Shown here: positions 46,057 to 57,205 of the stretch, in pieces
Layout of the letters: each line of letters opens with the position of its first letter
Position numbering within the stretch: the stretch's first letter is position 1
Origin: Owenia fusiformis
Taxonomy: Eukaryota; Annelida; Polychaeta; Sabellida; Oweniidae
Length of the DNA: 64,000 nt
Reading direction: 5' to 3'
Assembly: GCA_903813345.2 (NCBI GenBank)
Contig: CAIIXF020000012.1
Location: forward strand, 12,446,932-12,510,931
Notes under the pieces: model-generated
What the model was told of the DNA's origin: nothing
The model's database searches: none
What the model saw: the letters and a program-made list of their open reading frames with translations, nothing else
Position numbers and translations under genes: made by a program

Positions 46057-46870
46057 ATTTTTGCCGATTACCCCTCACCCTGACTGAAAGCTTGCTACTT
46101 TGGTATACATAACCATCCAATGGATGGGATCCTACCGCAGCTTGACCGATGCAGTGATTCGAATATACTTTTTCATGTCTTTAACCCTATGAAATCTTAA
46201 AACTTTTGGACGCTCCTCGAATTTTCATAGATTTTTGGACGAAGTAAAACTCTTAAAATGCGCATTATTGGAGTTACTCTCGAATATGCCCACTGGACGT
46301 TTATTTGAAAGAACTCCTTGGGCCTTTATTAAGAGGGGAACATTTTTCCAAGGTGATGGGTGATTATTAAAGCTAAGAGGGGAAAAGATAATCAATAAAA
46401 GCACTCAAACACATTTCAATGGCCTTGTTGAATGACCTGTACGTGGTGCAAGCCTTTCACATCGTACACTTTTCAACTAAAATTAATTTCTCTGAATTTT
46501 TCTATTTATTTTGGAAACTGAAGTGTCTGGGTGATGTGTAGTGATTTTATTAATAGTTAACTCACTATTACATTATGATTACATAGCTCAATGTTAATGA
46601 TGGATTTTGTGAAAAATGACAATTATGTTCAAGAAATTGCCGTGCTATCTAGAAGATTTGAGAACTTCTAGATCATGTTCAGAAAAAATATTGAGACGTA
46701 GTGATACAAGAGGCATCTCTGCTTAGCATGGGTGATGTTTCTATGAGGAAGAAAGGCTCATATTCTGACAAAAAACGTTGGAATAAATGAGTAGTTGCAA
46801 ACTTGGCCCCAAAAGCACGTCGTCCACTTCCGTTTGTATGATGTGTTGAGAATGGGGCGTGTTAACGTAG

Positions 46871-47911
46871 TTTGTCACCGCAATGGCCTGGACATACGAT
46901 AAAGTTGACAGGTGCGTAGCCAGCTTTCAGTCAGGGGGGTGGTGCGATTGTGTCATAAACAAGCCAAAAAATAAGATTTATTTTGAATTTTACAAAAATT
47001 GATGCAACTTCCTTCAAAATTGAGCTAAAAGCTTCAAATAAAAAGCATTTTAAAGCTCTTTTATTTTTATTGGTTATGGGGGGGGGGGGGTGCGATTATC
47101 GCACCCCCTGGGTACGCCCATGGTTGACATTCGAATTCTGTCATTCTACTAAAGACATGCGTGTTGATATCAACAACATTTAATGTGTATCATTTTATTG
47201 CTACAACGGGCCGGGTAATGTGTTTAAACTATTGCTCACTTTTTGAACTACTTTGATGTTTTTTGGGGAAAAAGAAGGTTTTTGCGGCAAACATAAACTC
47301 TACATTAACTACATAACATCTAATCAATGTATCAGTATAATTTCGAAAGTTGTTTGGGATTTATTTTTTCAAAAAGGTTGACTTTCGAAAAAAGTTATTG
47401 GTCTCTTAATTTTTAAATATTTGAATTTCCCGCCATTTTAGCTGCAAAAAGTTCAAAATAAATGGCCTAAATAAGTTGAAAATAAGTGTTTATCATGCAC
47501 ACCTCTAATATTTCTGCCCCATTGGTTTCAATGAGAACTAAAGTTTTAAAGTATTTTTCTCTGGACCACTTTTCTGCGCTTCATATTCTTCAACCAATTT
47601 TCTTAAGTTTTCAACATAAAAGAGATTAGGATGTAATGCTATCCAGTGGTATAAATTATTGCTTGTATGTGACAACAAAAAATTATTTGAAATAAGTTCA
47701 CAATTTGCTAACATACGATAAGACAACATAAGCTGAAGTGGTTTAAAAATATGGGGCCTTTACGACTGGTCGTAAAATATAAAAGTTTATTGCGTACGTA
47801 GAGCTAACCCTGACCCGGGAAACCAATCCCATTTGTGCTTTATCTAAACTTGAAAGCGTTATTTTTTCATAACACTTAAAGTCCATTTCCTGATTTCACT
47901 GTTCTCACACT
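46871..47911. other. Intergenic, no gene seen
   Basis: Contains a fragment ending in GTACGCCCATGG and a run of 12 G residues near 47080. The remainder is AT-rich with no supported exon. Confidence 0.3.
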
Positions 47912-48420
47912 GGAATAGCCTGACTACGGTAAAGTCAGATACCGTTGTCACAAATGGCGGACATAACCGTCGCTTCAATTAGATTTTCATGAACTGTATG
48001 TTTAATAGAGCACCTAGACTAAATTCCTTTGGAACAACAAGCAATCAAAGTGTCTTAATACTCATTGTACAGTTAATAATGTTCTACCATCGAAATAAAG
48101 TCTTTAATTTTACCGACCAAAATGAGATACGGGACAACGGACACTGTAATTACCATATGCCGTTGTCTTTCTAAATTACCCAAATTCAGATTCCGTTGTC
48201 ATTGACGATATCGAAGACGCTATATTGTGGCGATTCATGACCCAATCTGATAGAAAATGGGATTTCATATGATACATTATCACAAGAGCTCAATGCATGC
48301 ACATAATTAGCGATGATAAAATCCCATAAAATGAGGACCAAGTGATTAGACAGTTGAAGCGACGGTTATGTCCGCCATTTGTGACAACGGTATCTGACTT
48401 TACCGTAGTCAGGCTATTCC
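47912..48420. mobile_element. ~509-bp transposon with 67-bp inverted ends
   Basis: Ends GGAATAGCCTGACTACGG and the exact complement, continuing perfectly through AAAGTCAGATACCGTTGTCA and ATGGCGGACATAACCGTCGC. The near-perfect arms suggest recent activity. The interior has CCGTTGTC motifs in both orientations and no coding frame. No target duplication was recognised. Confidence 0.82.
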
Positions 48421-48429
48421 GATGTGGTT

Positions 48430-49400
48430 CTGTGAGGTCAGTAAAACATAAAAATTACAAATCGGGAGACCATTGTGGTAAAATATATTCATACTGTACA
48501 CAAATGACATTATACAAATATTTAATTCTATTGAGGTGAATACCTGTGTATCTTTCACAAGTGACATTCCACGAAGCCCGAAGGGCTAGTGGAATATCAT
48601 CTTGTGAAAGTGTCACAGGTATTCACCGAAAATAGAATTAAATATTTGTTTTATTATATCACTGTCATAACATCTTCTATAATTAAATAAGTCATATGTT
48701 AACATCGAAATACATTTATATTTCTTCTAACAATATAACAATAAATATCAACTACCAAATTGTATAGTCAATAAATATCAACTCCCAAATTGTAGTATTT
48801 TAATTTAAGGTTTCATGTTAACATTATAATTAATTGTAACATTGCAATGGGTCAATGAAAATGGAACCATTGTGTTCATACTCATAGTATTGGCCATGAG
48901 GGAAACAGGGTTGGGAATGTTTTTCAAATGTCCATTCTGAGATGACTCCTTGTTATCACTGCCATTAACACTTGTATGATATGTATGTATAAGTCATTAC
49001 CGTTGAATATCATTTGATACTCACCGGAAGTCACGTCACGTTGAATATCGCTAGTTATTTTTTAGTCACGTGTAGGACATGGACCAATAAGAGAGTGAGG
49101 AATATGACAGTAATATAATAATTGTACATATTTCAGATTACTTAGATTTTTGTACAATAAGCCCATGGGCTCTTGTAATGAAAGGAGTTTCAGCCATGTT
49201 AATCTTTTCGAAATAACATGACAGAGAAGCATCAAAATATTAGAGGCCACACATTTTATTAGCCAAACTAAAAGCAATTCAAGATATACAAATTTAGATG
49301 AACAATATAAACAGATATTCTGAACATTATTGTAAAATGGTATTTTGATTTCTTATTTTTTAGGGTTTACTGACGCAATAAAACAGTGAAATGGACTATA
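48430..49400. mobile_element. Old copy of the 391-bp MITE, split by later insertion
   Basis: A left-arm remnant at about 48437-48510 (GGGAGACCATTGTGGTAAAA) and the core and right arm at about 49110-49400 (TTTCAGCCATGTTAATCTTT, AACAGTGAAATGGACTA) together correspond to 23114-23504. About 600 bp of other sequence, including the hairpin at 48514-48649, separates them. Confidence 0.6.
48514..48649. repeat. 136-bp hairpin element
   Basis: Arms of about 50 bp: ACAAATATTTAATTCTATTG, GAATACCTGTG and TTTCACAAG are matched in complement by CTTGTGAAAG, CACAGGTATTC and AATAGAATTAAATATTTGT. The loop region CGAAGCCCGAAGGGCT is itself palindromic. Confidence 0.75.
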
Positions 49401-50100
49401 CTTAGACTCTTGAAATACATTTCGATAATAGACAGTTGATAAAAATAGAATTAAATTAAATGTTAGACTGCTATGAAATGTTAATGCTGAAATAATCAAT
49501 CACAATAGACTCGTATTAACAGTTCGAATCATTAATTGAAAATATAAACTAGTGGTACAAATGTTTTATGATATAAATTGTTTGAGTTATTGGTTATTAA
49601 TAACGCATAAGCATAAACGGTTGATGTTTTCCACTGGTATGTTGATTTGATACATTCAGACAATAGGTTTATAGCTTAACTAGCTTAATACATCATTATT
49701 GGCTTGGCTTTGTCTGTTCATAATTGCGTATTTACCGTTTAGATCGTGTGGCCTTGCCGTTCGCCACCATGTGAATTCTTTGGGGCAGACCCCGGGGCAT
49801 GGTATGAATACACGATGGGCAGAACAAATAGTTTACAGCAAGATATCCCCCATCACACCAAACACTAGCCACACGGTGGTGGCGAACGGTGAGTCAACAC
49901 GCTTTCAATAACGGGAAAAATACGTGTTTTTCAAAGGACCAGCATTGATAAACAGCATTGATATTATTCAAAATGAAATCGACTGTAATCAATGATTCCC
50001 AGCCCTCAGAAATTTAAAAATTAAAAATACCTGGGTGTTAATCCATAGATAATTCTAGCAAATGAGAAATATCTTTTTGGAGAGCGGGGTAAGACGAAGT
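49401..50100. other. Intergenic, dispersed repeat
   Basis: No gene is seen. About 49985-50085 (TGATTCCCAGCCCTC, ATACCTGGGTGTTAATCCAT) matches about 58698-58785, so it is a dispersed repeat. Confidence 0.4.
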
Positions 50101-50480
50101 TGACCCTGTATCATTAGGGTCTGGTACGCGATCGCCTCTCCTGCCAAGTGGACCCTGTATCATTATAGGGTCTGGTACGCGAACGCCGCTTTTGCCAAGT
50201 GGATCCTGTATCATTAGGGTCTGGTACGCGATCGCCTCTCCTGCCAAGTGGACCCTGTATCATTATAGGGTCTGGTACGCGAACGCCGCTCCTGCCAAGT
50301 GGACCCTGTATCATTAGGGTCTGGTACGCGAACGCCGCTCCTGCCAAGTGGACCCTGTATCATTATAGGGTCTGGTACGCGAACGCCGCTCCTGCCAAGT
50401 GGACCCTGTATCATTAGGGTCTGGTACGCGAACGCCGCTCCTGCCAAGTCGACCCTGTATCATTAGGGTCTGGTACGCGT
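50101..50480. repeat. 49/51-bp tandem repeat, about 8 copies
   Basis: GGGTCTGGTACGCGAACGCC, CTCCTGCCAAGTGGACC and CTGTATCATTA recur with a period that alternates between about 49 and 51 bp, depending on CATTAGGG versus CATTATAGGG. The array is open in more than one frame, but nothing suggests it is translated. Confidence 0.88.
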
Positions 50481-50741
50481 CCCCAGTCCTCAGCGGGAAG
50501 GTGAGGGTTAGATTATCATTAAAAACCAATATAGGTCATAATAATTATTATTATGACATAATTTACCGAACTATTTAAGAATCAAACATTTACAGGAAAC
50601 GCCGCCTGGTTGCCAAACTTATGGAGGGGGTGTACGTCAGAGTGGTCGTATATGTTTCAGAGTGCACGTAATCGTATATATTTCGATGCCATACCCAGTG
50701 TTATCGTTGACTCGACAGTAATCTGAGAGCTACGGGAGATA

Positions 50742-50990
50742 AGACCGGTGTAAAAGTATTTCTGGTCCTACCTAAATATGGTCCTACAGACCATTATCCC
50801 TAGTAAAGATGGTCCGATGGACCTAATCTCCTGGGGAATACTGTCCCACCTGCTAGAGTAGGTGGTCCCAAATCGGACCAAAATCCCTAGGGTTATTGGT
50901 CCTGGACCATTATCTCTAGGGATATTGGTCCTGGACCTAAATTCCTGGAGAAATTGGTCCTACGGCTTTTTTCAAGGGAATAATGTTCAC
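50742..50990. mobile_element. GGTCC-rich element, family member
   Basis: Begins ACCGGTGTAAAAGTATT and contains about a dozen GGTCC or GGACC words at short, irregular spacing (GGTCCTGGACC, CCCTAGGG). It matches the style of the MITEs at 27568, 63658 and 53955. The right end is not defined. Confidence 0.5.
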
Positions 50991-51109
50991 TTTGGAAACG
51001 GGTTATATTATTTAATATATATTGAATAGAAAACGATTGAAGATGTATATCTTGTCAACTATTTTTTTTATTATGTTATGCGTATACATGTCATTGCCAC
51101 AAGTTGTGT

Positions 51110-51600
51110 GAAGTTTTTGTGGGATAACAATGAGCTGTGTGGTGTTTTTGTGTGATGACCATGAGCTGTGTGGTGTTTTTGTGTGATGACCATGAGCTGT
51201 GTGGTGTTTTTGTGCGATGACCATGAGCTGTGTGGTGTTTTTGTGCGATGACCATGAGCTGTGTGGTGTTTTTGTGCGATGACCATGAGCTGTGTGGTGT
51301 TTTGGTGCGATGACCATGAGCTGTGTGGTGTTTTTGTGCGATGACCATGAGCTGTGTGGTGTTTTTGTGCGATGACCATGAGCTGTGTGGTGTTTTGGTG
51401 CGATGACCATGAGCTGTGTGGTGTTTTTGTGCGATGACCATGAGCTGTGTGGTGTTTTTGTGCGATGACCATGAGCTGTGTGGTGTTTTTGTGCGATGAC
51501 CATGAGCTGTGTGGTGTTTTTGTGCGATGACCATGAGCTGTGTGGTGTTTTGGTGCGATGACCATGAGCTGTGTGAGGTTTTTGTGCGATGAACAGCATG
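51110..51600. repeat. 31-bp minisatellite, about 16 copies
   Basis: The unit GATGACCATGAGCTGTGTGG plus TGTTTTTGTGC repeats nearly perfectly. Because 31 is not a multiple of 3 and the unit lacks stops on minus, all three minus frames are open and encode the same 31-residue repeat. This is an arithmetic effect, not evidence of a gene. Confidence 0.92.
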
Positions 51601-51859
51601 AAATCTATTCAAAATGTAGCATACAACTAGCTAGCATAGTAATTCCCTAAAAAGATTCATTGAGCAGGTTACTTAATCCATAACAAATAAGTGAAAACAC
51701 ACGACCAGAATACAACTTTTGACTTTGACATTTAAATGAAAGAATTAACTAGACTTTGGAAATTGAACGAAGTTCAATTTCAGACTCCAGATCTAGACTT
51801 TTTTAAGCCCAGTCATCTAAAATAAGCCGAGTCATCCAGAATAAGCGGAGTCATCCAGA

Positions 51860-52065
51860 ATAAGATGGATGGATAAAATAGGAAGGTAGGATAGGATAGA
51901 ATGGGAAGGAACGATAGGATAGAATAAGAAAGAAGAATAGGATAGAACAGAATATGAAGAAAGGATATGATAGGAGAGGATAGGAAGGAAAGGATACGAA
52001 GGAAGGATACGAAGGAAGGATAGATAGGAAGGATAGGATAGGATCAGATAGGAAGGATGGATGAA
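51860..52065. repeat. Purine-rich GGATA/GGAAG simple repeat
   Basis: An irregular run of GGATAGGATAG and GGAAGGATAC words with strong purine bias on plus. Low-complexity sequence. Confidence 0.8.
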
Positions 52066-52124
52066 TTTTTCAATATTTTCTTCTCTACTCTTGACTTTCT
52101 ATCAGGATACCATCAGATCGATTT

Positions 52125-53400
52125 TCCGAAATTTCAAAACGCCATAACTTCCGAACCGGAAGTCGGATCTAAATTTGATTTAAAGTTTCGGATTCCTGAT
52201 TCATAACTCATACGTTAAATTTGGCGAATTTTTAATTTGACCTACTTTTTAGACACGCCATTACTTCGGAACCGGAAGTCGGATCGAAATTTGGTTTGCA
52301 GACTCGAATACCTGAGAAAATTCTACCCTTAATTCATAACTCATATGTTAAATTTGGAGAACTTTTTTTTTTACCTACTTTTCGGACACCATATCTTAAA
52401 AGTGGGTCGAAATACTTTCTGACGGCAAAAGGCTAACACTATTAGCACACTCTTTCCTACCTGTATACAAAATTTTGAAGCAAATCATTTAAATATAGTG
52501 TCAGAATCGCAAAAATAAGGAAAAACTATGAATTTGACCTAGATTTTGACCTAGGGATTTTGGTGTCCAAATTTTGAAGTTGGGTAGCCTTCGAGGTCCC
52601 CTTCTTTCATAGGCTTTCATTATTTTAAGCTGTACTTAGTCTATATCTCGTATTTTACACTTCAAAAAAATCTTTTATCCCATTGACATAACATGGGGCA
52701 CCAAATTTAGCGATTTTTGAGCTTTCAAAATGTCATAACTTCCGAACCGGAAGTCAGATCGAAATTTGGTTTGCAGATTCGGATTCCTGAGAAAATTCTA
52801 TACTTAATCCATAACTCAAACGTTAAATTTGGAGAATTTTTTATTTTGACCTACTTTTCGGACACCATATCTCAAAAGTGGGTCAAAATACTTTCTGACG
52901 GCAAAAGGCTAACACTATTAGCACACTCTTGGCTACATGTATACAAAATTTTGAAGAATATAATTAATCTGTAGTGTCAGAATCGCAAAAATAAGGAAAA
53001 ACTTTGAATTTGACCTAGATTTTGACCTAGGCATTTTGGTGTCCAAATTTTTATGAAAAGAAGGTTTTGAGGTCCCTTTCTTCTATGGGCTTCCATTATG
53101 TTTAGCTGTGCTTAGTCTATATCTCGTATTTTACACTTCAAAAAAATATTTTTTCCCATTGAATTAACATGGGGCACCAAATTTAGCGATTTTTGAATTT
53201 TCAAAACGCCATAACTTCTGAACCGGAAGTCAGATCGAAATTTGGTTTTCAGATTCGGAATCCTGAGAAAATCTCCTATAAGACTGATATCCTGGACATT
53301 GGATTCGGAGAACTTTTTTTTGGACCTCGTTTTCGGACACTGATATCTCGAAATCGGTTTGAGATACCAAAAAAACTAAATCGACCCTAGATTTTCTATT
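52125..53400. repeat. ~475-bp tandem repeat, about 2.5 copies
   Basis: The landmark CCATAACTTC(C/T)GAACCGGAAG occurs at about 52142, 52258 (a shortened unit), 52731 and 53210, so full units are about 475 bp. Shared blocks include GACGGCAAAAGGCTAACACT and CTATATCTCGTATTTTACAC. The short open frames in it are repeat-derived. Confidence 0.8.
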
Positions 53401-53756
53401 TTTTTATGAGGAACACAATGAAAAAAACCCGGATCCAAAATATTGAAGGACGACCGAGAAAATCAAAAAAAGTGACAAAGTACTGGATTTGACCTAGTTC
53501 TTGACCTTTGACCTAGATAAAAAATTGACCCAATTTCCCACCAACTAGATACTGAACCTAAATAAACTGTATTATGGTCCTTACTGGATACCTCATAGTT
53601 ATTGAAAAAACTCCTAAAGAATAATAAGAATAAGAATAAGAATAAGAAGAATACTGGCAAAAACAATAGACTCCAGATTGACATCTGGAGTCTAATAAAA
53701 AAATCGAGCAAGAAATGAAAAGGCAAAATTAGCAATTATTTTAGATGTACTGGAAT

Positions 53757-53884
53757 AGGACTCGAACTTTGTACCTGGCGGAATGAAAGAAACACAATGG
53801 AAATACAATCATAACAAGTACATACAATAACATATACATACGCTTACAAGTCCAACGCCTTACCAACTGAGCTACACTGCAAAC
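53757..53884 (-). repeat. tRNA-derived element (SINE-like), Pol III boxes
   Basis: On minus, a perfect A box (TAGCTCAGTTGG) and a B box (AGTTCGAGTCC) are visible, with a TGT anticodon-like loop (GGACTTGTAAGC). The distance between boxes is about 110 nt, and the 3' anticodon stem is absent, so it is not a normal tRNA gene. A tRNA-derived SINE or pseudogene is most likely. Confidence 0.45.
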
Positions 53885-54592
53885 GATGCTGACCAACCAA
53901 ATCGATGTGTCTATAAACTTAATTACCCGCTTAAAGGGACCACCTACTCTTTTACTGGTGTGAAAGAAATTATGGTCCTACTCTAGTAAATGGTCCTACC
54001 CTCTATATGATATTTTAGGACTATTTTCCCTAGGGATTGTGGTCCAACAACAAGCTTAAATTATAGGGTGGCTCAAAATAATTTTTTTTTGGAAATGTTA
54101 TGCTCCCTACGTGAATCGAGTTGCATTTTGGGGTAAATATCACCTGTGATTTTTTTCAAATTTTTTAGTAAACTTTTAGGGGTCCCCCACAGCCTTTGAA
54201 GTTTGCCCATAGGCTTAACATTAGTGGGCGTCGCCCAAAATCGTACTTTATAGAAGCTTTTTTTCTAGTGATTTACTTATGTTGTTTGAAGAAAACCAAC
54301 ATTGTATATGATATGATTAGATGTTTAAATCATCATATTACTCTGTTTCATCATGTGAACTTATATAAAAGGCTATACTGACAATATCCTATTAACAAAA
54401 TATCAGGTACATTCGACCAGTATAATTATTTGAACAAGTACAGTTTTAGAGAATCCTGTCTCATATATGATTTGGTACTGTCATTATAATGGTTTAAACT
54501 ATAAAAGGTATATTCGTATGTGACATTTGATGTTTTAAACATGGTTCAGATGTGACACTCTTCCTCTATGATCTGAGCGTACAACACATACG

Positions 54593-55102
54593 GTGGAGAG
54601 GTTAAGCTTTGCATATATAATCGAAACTGAACCTGTACGTATCACTCGACCATATACAAATTCATGTAGCCTTCTCATATAAATAGCCGTTCAAATCCAG
54701 TGTTTGTTTAGACTACACCATAGCGTGTAATGATTCTATAGTATGTCATTGATGCGGTTTTATAGCTGGTTTTCTAATACATATTTTAAACGAGCTCGTT
54801 TCGTAAGATTTTTGGCGCTAAATCATGCATGACATACATCATCGTGTTCAGCAAGAATTCAACTGTGCATCGAAATCAAAATTGACAGCATAGTGTTCAA
54901 TAGACACGTGTAAAATGGTTCCCGTTGACCCAACGTCAAATTTCAAATCTCCCGTTCTAAACCCGAAAATCTGAAGCTGAAAGAGTATCTGAAGTAGACT
55001 AAGCGCGCATAAAACTATGAGCGCTCGATACATTCCTTTGTTAATTTTCGTACTTTGCGTTCACGGTTACGTTGTGAAAAACATCGTTAGCTTAACCTCT
55101 CC
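54593..55102. mobile_element. MITE nested in the left foldback arm, ~510 bp
   Basis: Ends TGGAGAGGTTAAGC and GCTTAACCTCTCCA are inverted repeats. The right end (GTTCACGGTTACGTTGTGAAAA) resembles the 128-bp TA-flanked MITEs at 5274 and 45319. The intact right arm reads straight through the equivalent point (CACATACATTGTCACGATG at about 55680-55700 in complement), which shows this is an insertion. Confidence 0.75.
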
Positions 55103-55199
55103 ATTGTCACGATGCACCGCGTCACAGGTCATTGGAGAGCATTCCTGTACCAGCTTCACTGCTCATTCAGCTGGATCATTAACAGAATGCAGGTCTTGA

Positions 55200-55589
55200 C
55201 AGAAATTCTATCGCCAGTAGACCTTGACATAGAAAACGCAGCTCTTCGCAGTGTAAGAAGCCATCTATGGTTAACCTCTGCCCTGAATTAGTTGTTTTGT
55301 CCCTATTCGACAAATACACTGCAAGAGAGGAGAAGCAGGAGCTTGCTACAGCACTGCTCAACATCCCACGGCCTGTACAATTTGCAACTGGCAAACCAGG
55401 ACAGCCTGACTTCAACCCAGTTGCTGCTCACTTAGGCAATGTTAACCATCACTAGCAATGTTTGTAACTGAGAGATCTAATGGCTCTTATTTCACCTCCT
55501 GGAATCAGATCCAATTATATGGCTTCAAGAGAATCCAGTTGCATGGCATACTTATCCAACTTATGTTCAAACCCAGAATTTTTGTCAAG
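55200..55589 (+). pseudogene. Coding-like fragment in the foldback loop
   Basis: The unpaired loop contains a 62-codon frame, from about 55267 to 55455, reading ELVVLSLFDKYTAREEKQEL and then NIPRPVQFATGKPGQ. Its composition looks protein-like, unlike the arms. I do not recognise the family; a captured host exon or a transposase remnant are both possible. Confidence 0.35.
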
Positions 55590-56348
55590 ACCTGCATTCT
55601 GTTAATAATGATCCAGCTGCATGAACAAGCAGTGAAGCTGGTACAGGAATGCTCTCCAATGACCTGTGACGCGGTGCATCGTGACAATGTATGTGTTGTA
55701 CGCTCAGATCATAGAGGAAGAGTGTCACATATAATAAAAACTGATCTGAACCATGTTCAAAACATTAAATGTCAAGAATGAATATACCTTTTACAGTTTA
55801 AACCATTATAATGACAATACCAAATCATATATGAGACATGTTTCTCCAAAACGGTACTTGTTCAAATAATTATACTGGTCGAATGTACCTGATATTTTGT
55901 TAATAGGATATTGTAAGTATAGCCTTTTATATAAGTTCACATGATGAAACAGAGTACTATGATGATTTAAACATCTATAATCATATCATATACAATGTTG
56001 TTTTTCTTCAAACAACATAAATAAATCACTAGAAAAAAAGCTTCTACAAAGAACGATTTTGGGCGACGCCCACTAATGTTAAGCCTATGGGCAAACTTCA
56101 AAGGCTGTGGGGGACCCCTAAAAGTTGACTAAAAAATTTGAAAAAAATCACAGGTGATATTTACCCCAAAATGCAACTCGATTCATGTAGGGAGCATAAC
56201 ATTTCCAAAAAAAAATTATTTTGAGCCACCCTATTAAATTATGGTCCGACTAGGACCACCTACCCTAGGAACCGTGGAACGTGGTTCCTAGAGTAGATGG
56301 TCCTACAGACCTAAATCCCCATGGGACAGTAATTTCTTTTACACCGGT

Positions 56349-57122
56349 CTTAGGCCAAATGTGATAATGATTGGAAGATCGTACGTCTACTACTATTATA
56401 TTAACAGAATATTAGAACATTTTGAGTGATGCCAAAGTTACCGACGAGTTGATATCAAATATCAACACGAGTGAGCGATGCAAATTTTTGTTGATATTCG
56501 ATTTCTGACCAGGCAATAAAATGATATTAATAGAAATGATCTGACAGTGGATTTATCTCGTGATAACAATAAAAAATAAAAATTCACATTCGTTTCGGAT
56601 ATGCGGCTAATAAACGATATCACCCGCATAAGGACGATAAACAATTTTTTGAAAAACATCACACGGGTCTCAATAGTGTCAGGAATATCCCTGAATTTTG
56701 TGTTATTGTACCCACATCGTGGGATAAATTTATGTATTAGCTTCACGACCGACTGAGTAGGCATACAGTTGAATCATGAAAAAGCGCCAAATGAAAAATA
56801 GTAGAATATCAATTAGGCAAAATCAGTACCTCGAGCATGTACACGCGCAAATGAACTTGAAAGGAGAGCGAGTTGTTTGTATTGTATTTTGTTTACCACC
56901 AATGAAGGTGAGCAATACCTCTTGGGTATGTCCCGTATATATACGGTCGTAATTTACGTAATTAACATGGAAGATAAACCCAGAAACCCCTCCTTGAAGG
57001 AGCCCTGTGTTCTTTTATGTGCACTTATACATAGACATATAAGTACACACCACAGCCCTTTGTACGAGTTGCGGACCACTCAGTCAAACACCCTGAAGTA
57101 CTTCACGCAAACAAGCAAATTT
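56349..57122. other. Intergenic, no gene seen
   Basis: AT-rich, with no supported exon. A 22-bp word (AAAGGAGAGCGAGTTGTTTG and on) at about 56858 reappears inverted at about 58891, so both may be the ends of a larger, poorly preserved element around 57203-58676. Confidence 0.3.
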
Positions 57123-57205
57123 AGTCTTGCCTGAACCGGGGATCGAATCCGGGACCTATTGCGTAAGAGGTACCTGCGCTACCGCTGAGCTACACGGGTG
57201 GACTT
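57123..57205 (-). repeat. tRNA-like sequence (tRNA pseudogene or SINE head)
   Basis: On minus: A box TAGCTCAGCGGTAGCGC and B-arm CCGGATTCGATCCCCGG with tRNA-like spacing. The putative acceptor halves (ACCCGTG and TTCAGGC) pair poorly and the anticodon stem is imperfect, so it is listed as tRNA-derived and not as a functional tRNA. Confidence 0.45.

Larger units (their letters stand above)
44825..46870. mobile_element. Large foldback element, ~2 kb, with ~475-bp arms
   Basis: Sequence from about 44826 to 45300 (ACGCCCCATTCTCAACACAT, TTTTCACAAAATCCATCAT) recurs as reverse complement from about 46465 to 46870 with moderate divergence. The ~1.1-kb loop holds a 128-bp TA-flanked MITE and a smaller hairpin. 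No transposase-like frame is visible. Confidence 0.75.
54064..56233. mobile_element. 2.17-kb foldback transposon with 8-bp target duplication
   Basis: Ends TAGGGTGGCTCAAAATAA and the complement are flanked by TTAAATTA on both sides. The arms total about 640 bp each. The left arm (54064-54592 plus 55103-55200) is interrupted by another MITE, whereas the right arm (55589-56233) is intact. An 8-bp duplication fits hAT-type mobilisation, though the superfamily is uncertain. Confidence 0.82.
53955..56348. mobile_element. GGTCC-family MITE interrupted by a foldback element
   Basis: The left part (53955-54063: CTGGTGTGAAAGAAATTATG, CCTAGGGATTGTGGTCC) and the right part (56234-56348: ATTATGGTCCGACTAGG, AATTTCTTTTACACCGG) have complementary ends. 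Together they form one element, split by the 2.17-kb insertion at 54064-56233. Confidence 0.7.

Noticed and set aside
50101-51600. Regularly spaced repeats resembling a CRISPR array
   Set aside because: The repeats are contiguous tandem units without unique spacers, in a eukaryotic context with introns and MITEs.
51012-51612. Three long overlapping minus-strand reading frames
   Set aside because: They are the three frames of a 31-bp minisatellite without stops; the translations are the same repeated peptide and there is no gene structure.
57123-57205. Functional tRNA gene
   Set aside because: A and B boxes are good, but acceptor and anticodon stems pair poorly; it is better described as tRNA-derived.
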